A program made the position numbers and the translations under genes. The notes under the pieces were generated by a model. That model was not told the origin of the DNA, searched no databases, and worked only from the letters and a program-made list of their open reading frames with translations. Positions 41,497-51,400 of a stretch of 64,000 nt of DNA are shown piece by piece. The first letter of the stretch is position 1, and each line of letters starts with the position of its first letter. This DNA comes from Cyanophora paradoxa (lineage: Eukaryota > Glaucocystophyceae > Cyanophorales > Cyanophoraceae), in contig QPMI01000432.1 in NCBI GenBank assembly GCA_004431415.1, positions 124,001-188,000 of the forward strand, in the 5' to 3' direction.

Positions 41497-44385
41497 ATGA
41501 GCTCCTTCTCTTGGGTCCGTTCCGGCAACCCGCCGCACTAGGCTCTCCTTGGCGAGACGAGCTGACGGTGTTTCTCCACTTCGTTTGCGCAGATTGTCGC
41601 CTACGTCCAGTCGCACAATGGACCCGCGGAGCTTGGCGTGTCCCTCGTGTCGATCCTAACGCGGCAATCGCTCTTGTGCCAAGTCGGAGCCCTGCACGGT
41701 GAGCAGCGGCAGGCGTTCTTATCTGGCCGACCGGGTTCGCTTGGGCGCCGTGCCGGCTCTAGAAATCGCGCCCGACCACCTCTGACCGCAGTCCGCAGAT
41801 GAACTGCACCTCCAGACGCGATCCCCGCAAAAGTTCGTTTCTGGATGGAACGGGAAGGACTCGAAAGGCGGCGGCTATCAATCCAGCCGCGGCCAGCCGT
41901 CGCACTTCCAGATGCAGCAACAGGTGCGATGCAGAGCGGCGCGCGTGCAGAGCGGCGCGCGTGCAGAGCGGCGTGCATGTCTTCGAGTGCTGACGTCTCG
42001 ACCGCAGGAGCGCGAGGCGCGCCTGGAACTGCTGGAGCTGGAGCGCGAGCAGGGGGCCGAAGTGCAGCGCCTCATCGACCGCTTCCTGGCGCTCAGCAAC
42101 GAGCGCAACGAGATCCTGGAGAAGGGCGCCGAGTACAAGCGGCGGTTCCGGGAGCAGAGCGAGCGTTCGCAGACGCTGACGCAGGAGCTCTCTGAGCTGC
42201 AGGCCGACAACGGGAAGCTCGCGGCGCGGGTGCGCGTTGGCGGCCGCGGCGTGGCGCGCCCCGCTCAGCGCGCGCCCTTCGCAGATACGCGAGCTGGAGG
42301 ACGCTGTGTCCGTGGAGCGGCAGCGCTTCATAGAGCAGGTGGAGAGCCTGCAGGGAGTCGTGCTGGACTCGCAGGCCCGGCACATGTCGCTCCTCAGCGA
42401 GAACCGGACGCTCCAGGAGCGGGCGCGGGAGCACGCCGACGTGATGCGGGCGGCGGCGCAGCTGCAGCAGCGGGTCTCGGACCTGGACGGGCAGCTGCGG
42501 GCCGCGCAGCAGCAGGCGGCGCAGGCGATGCAGGTGGCGGCGCGGGCGCAGGAGGAGGCGGCGATCAGCCAGCAGCGGAGCGTCTCGCTGCGCTCCGTCG
42601 GCTCTGAGGAGGCGCGCGATGTCGTCCAGCGGGCGGACTACGAGCGCCTGGCCGAGGAGCACGCGCGCCTCCAGGAGACGCTCGCGTCCCTGCAGGCGCA
42701 GGTCCGGGCCGCCATGGCCGGGCAGGCCGCCGCCGCCGCCGCTGCCGCCGGCGGCGTGTCGCCCTCGAAGGATCTGGAGCGGAGCATCAGCATGGACGTG
42801 CCTGCAGAGGAGTACGCGCGGGTGGTGGACGAGAACGGCCTGCTGCGGGAGAAGCTGGGCGGCGTCGCCTCGCAGCTGCGGCGGCAGCTGGAGGACCTGG
42901 ACGCGCTCGCCTCGGAGTACAGGGCGGTCGCCGAGGAGAACGGGTTCCTCGCGCAGGCCCTCGAGGAGCAGGCCGAGGAGCTCTCGCGCCTCCGCTCCGA
43001 CGTGCGCGACCTCGCCGCCGAGAACGAGCAGCTCGCCCGCGGTGCGCTCCCCTCGCCCGAGCCCCTGAGCGGCCCCTGAGCGGGCCGGGCCGCGCTGGGG
43101 CGCAGCGCTGGACGCGGTCGGGGACTGGAAGGGCCGCGTGGAGGCGGTCAAGAAGGTGGCGCTCGAGGAGTGCGAGCGGCTCGCGGAGGAGAACGACCGG
43201 CTCCGCAAGCGCGCCGAGGAGGCGGACGACCTCGCCAAGCGCGCCGCGCGGCTCGAGCGGGAGCTGGAGGAGAAGGGCGTGCTCCTGGAGGAGCTCCGGG
43301 GGCAGGTTGCGGCGTCCACGCAGGAGCTCTGGGCGGTGGAGAGCGAGCGGCGGAAGCGCGAGGAGGAGGGCCGCGGCGCCTTCTCGTGGGGCCGCCTCTT
43401 CGGGGACATCGGCTCCTGCGCCACGAACGAGCCGCTGACGGCCGCCTCGTCCGTCGCCTCGCCGGCCGTCTCGGAGGCGGTGGAGGCCTCGGGCCACGTC
43501 GCCGCCCAGCTGCAGGCCGCCGAGGCCGCGCGCCGCCTCGCGCCCCGCCCGCCCCCCGCCGTCCTCGCATCCTTCCAGGCCCCCGAGAGGCAGCCGGGCC
43601 CCGCCAGCCCCGCCCCGCCAGCCCCGCCCCGCCGCCCCTCCCGCCGCCCCGCCCGCGGCCCCGGACCCCCGAGCCGGCGGGCCCCGGCCCGCGGCGGCCG
43701 CCCGCGCGCCCACGCCGACGCAGGAGCCGAAGAGCTCGCCGCGGGGCGCCGTGAGCTCGCGGAGCGTGCTGCCGGAGGGAGGCGCGGCGCAGGAGACGCC
43801 GCGCGCCACGGCGAGCGAGAAGCTGCGCGGCCTGAAGGAGTCGATCCTGGCCGCTGTCGAGAAGGCCGCAGGCGGCTTTAAGGCCGGCTCTGGCGCCGCC
43901 GCCGCCGCTTCCTCCTCCTCCTCGTCGGCGGCGAAGGAGGGCGCCCCGCAGTCCGAGCGCGACCGCGAGGCGGCCGCCCTCGAGGCGAGCGCTTTCCCCC
44001 CCCCCCCCTCTCCTCTTGACCCCTGCTGAAGGCGGGCGGCAGGCCAAGGTGAAGCAGCTGGAGGAGCAGAACAAACAGCTGGTGCAGCAGGTCCCCCGCC
44101 TCGCCCCGCCCCGCCCTGCCCCACCTCCTCCCCCGCCCCCGGTTCGAGCCTCCGCCCGCCCGCCCGCCCCGCAGGTCGCCACCGTCCTCAAGACCAAGGC
44201 CGACACGATGTTCGCCCTCCACTACAGGTGCCCGCCCCGCGTCCCTGCGCCCCTCTGCTCTCAACTCAGCCTTGCGCAGCGGGGGCCAGCCCGAGAGCCA
44301 GGCCCTCGCCGCCCTCGGAGGCGGGGACTCCGCCGCTCCGCGCCCCTCCGGCTCTGCCGCCCGCCCTGCCGAAGCGCGCGCTGGA

Positions 44386-44418
<33 letters not shown>

Positions 44419-45426
44419 CAGCCGCCCGCTTCTCCCGCGAAGGCCGCCCCGCAGCCTCAGCCTCAGGCGCAGCCCCAGGCGCAGGCGCAGACGCAGACGC
44501 AGCAGGCGCAGGCGCCGGGGAGCGCGCGGAGGCCGAAGTGCCCTCCTCGGCCCGCGCCCTCCAGGCTCTCCAGGCCGCCCAGCAGCAGCAGGCGCCGCAG
44601 CCGCAGCAGGAGGCCTCGGCGCCGGCCGCCCGGGCGGGCCCGGCGCCGGCGGCCCAGCCTGCCGCGCCTCCCAGGGAGGGCGCCGAGGAGGGCGGGCGGG
44701 ACTGGCGGCGCGGGCGCAGTACCCCGCCCTCCTCCCCCGCACCGCGTTCGCCTCGCGTCCTTCGGGCCCCTCGGCTCGGCCCCGTCCGCCCCCCTCCCCC
44801 TCTCCTCCGGCGCCAACACCCCCGAGATGCGCCCCTCCTCCCCCGCCCCCGCTTCGGCCCCGCCACCGCTCCCGGCCCGGCCCCGCCGAGGCCCGCACGC
44901 CACCGCGATCGCGGCGCCGGCGACGACGCCCGTCGGCGCGGTGGCGCCGCTGTCCGCGCGGGCGGGCGGCGGCGGCGGCGCTATGATGCCCTCCACTGAG
45001 AAGCTCGCCGAGGCGATCGCCGCGCGTATGTCCGGGCCCCTCCCCACGCCCGGCCCGCCCCCGCCCCTCCCGCGCGCCGAGGTCCTCCCCACCCCCCGCC
45101 CGCCGACACCGCCTCCTCCCCCTCCTTTGCTTCCTCCTCCCTCGCCCGCCCGCGGGCCCGCGGCGGGCGGCTCGGGAACCCCGCGCGGCTCGGCGGCGGC
45201 GTCGGCGGCGGCGGCGGCGGCGGTGGCGGCCCTCGCGGGGGACGCGAAGAACGCGGCGGCGGTGCAGCGCTCGCTGGAGCTTCGCGCACACCTCGAGCGT
45301 CTCAACGCCGACATCCGCCGCACGCGCTCCGAGTGGGAGGAGCGCATGGGCGACCTCGACCGCGTGCTCACCGTCGCCATCAAGCCCGCCCCGGCAGGCG
45401 GCCCCGCAAAACCCGCCCCCAAGTAG
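41497..45426 (+). CDS. Long coiled-coil protein with Ala/Pro/Gln-rich C-terminal half
   Basis: ATG 41497 (MSSFSW) splices to IVAYVQSHNGPAELGVSLVS, ILTRQSLLCQVGALH|DELHLQTRSPQKF, then a long heptad region: EREARLELLELEREQGAEVQ, ERNEILEKGAEYKRRFREQS, IRELEDAVSVERQRFIEQVE, LQQRVSDLDGQLRAAQQQ, EEYARVVDENGLLREKLGG, ECERLAEENDRLRKRAEEAD and RLERELEEKGVLLEELRGQV. The C-terminal half is low-complexity with islands EKLRGLKESILAAVEKAAGG, AKVKQLEEQNKQLVQQ and ATVLKTKADTMFALHY. It ends LERLNADIRRTRSEWEERMG, DLDRVLTVAI and TAG 45424-45426. One junction (about 43987) appears to use a GC donor (gcgagc). The intron near 41929-41975 holds a threefold gtgcagagcggcgcgc repeat. Such architecture is typical of tethering or centrosomal scaffolds; function unknown. 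Confidence 0.75.
41926..41980. repeat. Intronic minisatellite, ~16-bp unit
   Basis: Three near-perfect copies of gtgcagagcggcgcgc in an intron of the coiled-coil gene. Confidence 0.8.
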
Positions 45427-45704
45427 AGCTATAGCGCCCGGCCGCGCGGCGCGGATCGCGATTAGATGCGATTTACACTTATGAATACGCGAACTCGCTC
45501 CGTGGTCACTGTGGGAGGGCGTCTAAATCTGGAACTTCCTTCACTACGAGCAGTGGAGGGTGCGGGAGACGAGCCGAATGTCCAAATCCGCTATTGGAGG
45601 CACGGCCCGCCCCCCGCGCTGTGCCTGCGGGTCCTCCTCTCGAGCGTGCTCGTCTGCGGTCCTGAGTCAGCTCGCGCTTGCGCGGACGGCGACGCGCAAG
45701 GAGT

Positions 45705-46118
45705 CTATTCTCGCGGACCCGTAATGTTTCGAAGGGAGGAGAGCGGCGGCGTCATCATCATGTTCACCGCAACGTAGAAAACGATGACGAAAAGCGTGCA
45801 CACGCATGCGTAGATCGGCACCGCCACCGCCCAGTACCTGCAATGAAGCTCAGACTACGCTACCTGCCCCGTGCCTCATGCGCACCGGTCAGGATAATAG
45901 TATACGCCGATCGAATGAAGGACCTCATCCGGGAGATACGCCCAGCACAGGTACGCGCCTGCGCCGGCGCCACGCGATGAGCGCGCTCTTCGCGACGCCC
46001 GCAGGCACGGCCGCTCACCGAGGCAGACGAGACTGGCGGCCCATACCACAAACCCTTGAACGTCCGCGTCTCCCGCGCGCGCCGGCGCTGGTTGCTGAGG
46101 GCTCTGGGAATCCAGCAC
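45705..46118 (-). CDS. PIGP: PIG-P, subunit P of GPI-GlcNAc transferase (start exon not found)
   Basis: Small two-helix ER membrane subunit of the complex that starts GPI-anchor synthesis. Exons joined by gt...ag introns read VQGFVVWAASLVCLGAYLCW, AYLPDEVLHSIGVYYYPDR, then YWAVAVPIYACVCTLFVIVF, YVAVNMMMTPPLSSLRNIT. This matches remembered PIG-P along its whole length (YGFVLF..., YLVWAFIPE..L..LG..YYP..YWAVA.P.Y, INMM.T.PL.S...IT). The N-terminal part (DSQSPQQPAPARAGDADV) is unconserved and has no ATG in its exon, so the first exon lies further upstream. The stop used is TAG 45705-45707 (NITGPRE); a gt...ag intron there could instead extend the tail. Confidence 0.85.
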
Positions 46119-46578
46119 GGACCCCGCGCGCTACTTGCCGAGGCGATTACGTGTCAGATCTGTATACGGGTTGGTGCAGCCGCCAGGCAGCGCAATTTTG
46201 CAGCTGTCGCAGGAAGTTCGGCTTAGTTCGGCGTAGTTCGCTTTGGCGGGGATACAGCATTCAGAAGGCCTAGAGAAACCAAGAAAAGTTCGCGAGCTAG
46301 CTATAGCGAGCGCGGCCAGCACCCCGACGAAGGCTTTGCCTTCAAGACCCGCTCAACTCATACCAAAGCTCCTTCGCCGCCGGACGGCTTCCGCTAGCGC
46401 TGCAGCGGCTTTGTGCCTCCCAGCTGAGCGTGAAGCGCACCAGTCGCTGCTTTTTCAGCATGTCGTGTCCGTTTTCAGGTCCGCATAGCGCTGCTTGCTT
46501 TGGGTCTTCTCATCAGCTCCGCAGGCAAGGGCGGTGATGGCATCTGTCCGTTCTCGGGCCTCACTGCACGGGACAGGC
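46119..46578. other. Region between PIG-P and the ubiquitin-fold-like gene
   Basis: Should contain the missing first exon of PIG-P and perhaps 5' exons of the next gene (a plus-strand frame SLLFQHVVSVF runs to an acceptor-like ttttcag at 46480). Not resolved. Confidence 0.35.
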
Positions 46579-47189
46579 CTATGAGTGCTGTACGCTGCAG
46601 TTCGCATCTCTATAATTGCGCTCGCTTCTCATTAGGCGCAGCGCGGAGATTACTCTTCTTTTCTGGGCGCCGGCGGCGGCGGCTCCTGTCCAGTGAAGAC
46701 AAGCGGCGGATTCGATTTGCAGGTGGCAGTGGAATCGCAGGCGGAACCAATAGCGATGACGAACGTGCCGCTCTTCCTTGTGCGCTAATCTTGATTTGCT
46801 TGCGGCGCTGCCAGCACTTTCTGGCACCTGCCAACGTCACTATCCCCCTCAGAATGTTGACGATTTCATCCGGCTCGTGCTGCTTGCCCCTGCGTGCAAG
46901 GCTTTCAGCAACTGCGATCCCAGCGAGTTCTACCTGACGATCGCAGGGCACGGCAAGCCCTTAGGGGCGGTGCGTTTCTAGGGCATCTTTGCCCTGACTA
47001 CTTTGCACTGAATTTTGCGAGCAGATGCGAAAGCTTGAAGTTGCCGGGGTCAAGAATAACGACTGCCTCATCCTCACCCGCAAGAAGACTGGTAACCATG
47101 ATGCTCTCATGTTGCGTGAAGAAAAGATGCTCAAGGAAATATCCTTTGGTGTTTCCGCAGTTGAGAAGCAGTCGTCGATGAGGAGGTGA
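46579..47189 (+). CDS. Small ubiquitin-fold-like protein
   Basis: Two downstream exons are well supported: one from an acceptor near 46813 (LSGTCQRHYPPQNVDDFIRL, VLLAPACKAFSNCDPSEFYL, TIAGHGKPLGA) and, after an intron (gtgcgtttc...gagcag), MRKLEVAGVKNNDCLILTRK, KTGNHDALMLREEKM, ending EKQSSMRR with TGA 47187-47189. The pattern [FY]xLTIxGxGKPL...RKLxxxGVKNNDxLIL resembles the second half of a ubiquitin-like fold. The N-terminal part (MSAVRCSSHLYNC, then SSEDKRRIRFAGG, TNSDDERAALP) joins in frame, but its composition is less convincing and the start may be elsewhere. Function unknown; the fold is inferred. Confidence 0.5.
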
Positions 47190-48402
47190 CTGTATGGTTC
47201 CTGGCGCAAGTCGGGCAATTGCAAGCTTCCAGGCAAGACCCAGCAACTCAGCCAACTCCTGTCCCTGTAAGTTAAGATGCCAATTGCCAATGATCAGTCT
47301 TCTGGTGCTTCATTTTGGATCATCGATTGCATAGAGCTTTCATGAATTTCTCGGGCTAGCTAGTCTAGTTAGCATTTAGATAGACAGGTCTAGTTAGGTC
47401 CTGGTTTAGCCCATAAGCTCCATGGTTGGGATGTATACGTGAGTTTTTGCCTCGTAGACAGTGCATGTGCAGTGTTGAAGACAAGTTTCCCCTTCAGAGC
47501 TCTGCTGCCGAGAGGCCTATAGCTAGCTACCGTAGCTATATAGAACGTTTAACAGGACATTTCAAGTCACATGCACGTTTTGACTGCAGCTGCAATAGCT
47601 AGGTCACGACCAGCAGGACGCTGTGACCGTCGGACGGCCTGGCCTTGGCAGATGTATTCGAATTCGCATCTTGATCACGATCATGATCTAGAGCTCTATA
47701 GCTATATATATATCTGAAAACTTGAAACGCTGCAGCGCAGGCATGCGCAGCGCATGCAGCTGACCCGACGTGGCGTTTCAAAGTTCGAACGGCTGACTTC
47801 CGATCGCGAATTCGAATTTCTTATTCTTGAGCTTGCAGAGCGCGGGTAAGCGTACCCGGGTAAGCACTTTGTTTTTTTCCGACTTGGCGTCAGCCACGGC
47901 CTTGGTGCGCATGTGAGTCGAGGAGCGGCGCGGCGCGGACCAGGGGGCTCGCAGCCGCTGAGCGCGCTATCATCATACTAGGCTGGCAGCTATCGGGTCT
48001 AGCGACGAGCACGCGCTCATATTCACGTCGGCAATCCGACGGTGCGGAGCTAACAGATTGAACGGAACTTCGGACGCTTACCGCGAGCGAGTCAAGCCGG
48101 GGCGAGTTGCCTTTACTCCGTGTCCTTGCTTAGCAGTGTCTAGAGAGCCCCCGCAGCAGCTGCTGCGGCGGCCGGCGGCCGCCAGCTAGCAGCATCTAAT
48201 CGAAGTTGGCTGCAGTGCGCGGGCGGGCGGGCGTGCTCTCGGCTCAGCGGGCATTCCAGCTGCGATGCAGCCGATAGATCTAGGCTAGGTTAGCCTGGCG
48301 GCGGCGCTCCGGCGCGGGGTCGCCCGCCTAGTCGCTTAGGGGCAGGGCGCGTCTGCTGGAGGTGACATTGGTCCAGCCGCGGGCTCGACATTTCCAGCCA
48401 CG
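47190..48402. other. Long intergenic region rich in ctag/agct
   Basis: About 1.2 kb without a supported gene. It has frequent tagctagc and agctatag motifs, an alternating tatatatata stretch near 47705, and a GC-rich, palindromic tail (cggcggccggcggccgcc near 48170). It presumably includes the promoter of the cyclase gene. Confidence 0.45.
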
Positions 48403-51400
48403 ATGAGCAGCACGGACACCAGCGACGGGGTCGCTTTCCACCAGGGCTTCAAGCGCTTACGCACCGTGCGCGGGACCCCCGCCCCCGCCGCCCAGCCCGC
48501 CTCGCCGCTGACTCGCTCTTCCCCTTCTGATGCTCAGGCACTCTTCACCGCCGCGCTGTGCGTGGCGCTCGCCTTTGCACTGGGGACGCCCGCGCCCGTG
48601 CAGGAGGCTGACGCCCCCGCCCGCCCCGCGCAGAAAGCTGCTCTTCGACCCGGATGGCGAGCAGTTCGAGCAGCCGTTCTTCCGCGCCGCGCAGGCAACG
48701 CCCCGCCCTTCGCTCCGGCCTCGCAGGCCCCGCCCTCAGAGTCCCGCGCCCCCCTCAGATTCTCGTGCTGGTCTGGAGCCGCCTCCTCTTCTTCCTCACC
48801 GTCTCGGGCTTCGAGCTCTTCTACACCGCCGGCGGCTTCGAGGGCGGCCACGCGCCCGACGTCCTCCTGCGCGTCCTGTTCGTGTACCCCGACGTGGGGC
48901 CGGTGGGGCGCCTCCGCATCCTCTGGACCTTCGTCGGCGGCGTCTCCGCCATCCTCCTCTTCCTCTTCGCCGCGCTCGCGCTCGAATTCCAGTTCGAGGC
49001 GTACCCCAACGCCGTCCGCTTCGCGCGGTGCCGTACCCCCAGCCCGGTTCCCCACCCCTAGCTGATCATGAGGATCCGGCAATGCGGCAGGCCGGTGGCG
49101 CTGCTGCTGCCGACGGCGGCGCTGGTGCCGGGCCTGGGAGCGGCCCTTGCGGTCCTCGCCTGCCCCGCCGGCGCCGGCTCGTGGCCGCAGACCTCGGCGG
49201 GGGCCTGCCCGGCGGCGGTGGGCGACGGCCCCTGGCTCGCCTCCCTTTTCTTCGCCCCCGTCTTCGTCCTCCTCTGCACTCTCTTCGCCCTCCTCGGGTG
49301 CGTACCCCCTTCTCTCCCACCTCCCCCCCCCCCCCCCCCCCCCCCCCATCCTCCGAGCCGGTGCGGCAGGGCGGACTACCGGCGGGCCTCGCCGAACGTG
49401 CTGGCGGCGACGTGGGGCCGCTTCGAGTACGCGTTCGTGGTCCTGCAGGCGGCGCTGATGTGCAAGCTCTTCCTCCTCCCGCACGCCAGCGGCGGGCACG
49501 CCCCCGTCCAGGCCGCCGCCTCCCTTGCCCTCCTCGCCGCCGCCCTCTGGTGGCAGCCCTACCACCGGCCCCCGCTCAACTTCGCCCACGCCGCCCTCGC
49601 CGCCGCCGGCCTCTGGGCGTCCGTCTCCCACCTCGCTGGCCCCGCCGTCCTCCGGCAGCGTGACGTCGCGTACTGGGCGGTCGCCCTGGCGCTCGGCAGC
49701 GCGCCGGCGGGCCTCGCCGGGGCGTACCTCTGCCGCCTGCGGCTCCTGCGGGTCATGGGCCGCCTCGTGGACGGGTTTCCCTCCTTCCTGAGGCCGGCCG
49801 ACGTGCCCGTCGCCCTGAGGGCCATCCTGTACCAGCCCCGCCGCGGGAGCTCCGGCTCGGGCTCGGGCTCGGGCTCCCGCTCGGGCTCGAGCTGGCGCCG
49901 CATCTTCGCGGTGCCCGTGCACCCGGCCGGGCTGGGCGAGACGAGCCTGGAGGGCGAGGCGGACACGCTCGAGTTCGCGGTCCAGCGCGCCCTCTCCGAG
50001 TACGGCAAGGAGGGCTCCGTCCTCGTCCTCGCGGCCGGCCTCGCGCTGGACGCCGGCAACGAGGCGCTGGCCGCGAACCACCTGCGCAAGCTGCGGCTGC
50101 GGGAGCGCGCGGGGCGCGTCGCCGGCGTCTCGGCGGTCGTCGGGGGCGGGGGGCGCCTGCGGGCGTGGGACGTGCAGTACGGCGCCTTCGCTGTCGAGTC
50201 CGTCCGCGCGCTCCTCCTCAAGGAGCGCGGCGAGGAGACCGCCGAGGTCCGCTCGGATCAGATCAGATCGATCCGACCCGATCTGATCGGGCTCCTGGCA
50301 GGTGCACGCGCTGCTGGAGCAGGCGGGGGCGCTGGAGCAGCGCGTGGCGCGGGCGCGCACGCTCTTCTGGAGCTACCTCCTCGAGGGCGAGGTCGAGGTG
50401 CATGCGCCGGCCGCCGCCCAGGCCGAGCTTGCCCTAAGCCAAGCCAACCGGCCCCCTCTAAACTAGCTGGCCCGCCTGACGCCGGGCGGCCCGCAGGTGG
50501 CGGCCCTGCCGGACATCGTCGCCGCCATCGAGCGCGCCAAGGAGCGCGTCGAGCGCGCCTACACCCTCGTGCGCGCGCGCGCGAGCGGCGCCGCCGCCTC
50601 TGCCCTCCCCGACGCCCCCGGGCAGCTGGCGAAGCAGTTCGGGGGGCACGCGGGGGTCTTCCGGCGCTGGGCCGCCTTCGCCTCCGAGGTCCAGCAGGTG
50701 CCCCGGCTAGCTAGCTGGCTAGCTTTCCGCCCGTCTGTCTGTCCGGCTGGCCGGCCGGCCGGCTGGCGGGCTGGGGGGCTGGCTGGCTGGCTGGCCTTCG
50801 CCACCTCTGGACTCACGGCGCGCGAACGCGGCAGGACTACGAGCGGGGGGCGGAGCTGGCGGCGCGGGCGGAGGAGGCGGAGGAGGCGGCGGCGGCGCGG
50901 CGGGCGGCGGCGCTCGAGGGGGCCGTCGCCAACCCCTACGGCCGCGCCGAGCTCGCCCGCCTCCGTCGCACCGAGCGCCACATCAGGTCCGGCCGCGCCC
51001 GTCCCGGCCCCTCTTTCTTGGCTTCGCTCACCGGCCTCGCCGCGTCGCTCGCAGCGGGCGCTCGGGGAGGAGCCTGGTGCGCGGGGCGACCTCCATCGCG
51101 AGCTCGGCGCACACGGCGTCGGCCTCCCCGGGGGGCGTCCCCTCCTCGGGCTTCCTCCTCCCCCGCCCGGGGCCCGGCCCCGCCCCCGCGCCCCCGGCCT
51201 TCTCCGGCCTCCTCGCCTCGTACGCGCCTCCGCCGTGGGGCGCCGCCGCGGCCGATGACTCGCTGGGGCGGCCGGCCTTCGTCCCGGGGCCCGCCCCCGG
51301 GGCCCCCCGGCTAGTGCCGATCAGCACATCTGAGACGTCCACCCTCAGCCTGGGCCTCATCCCGCCCTCGCCGGCCGTGGGCCCCTCGGATCCCCGGAAG

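Noticed and set aside
42093-44124. Two minus-strand frames of more than 440 codons
   Set aside because: Antisense to the coiled-coil gene, whose heptad pattern and spliced junctions are convincing on the plus strand.
48534-50360. 608-codon minus-strand frame
   Set aside because: Antisense to the membrane and TPR-like exons of the cyclase gene; composition is charged low-complexity typical of GC-rich shadows.
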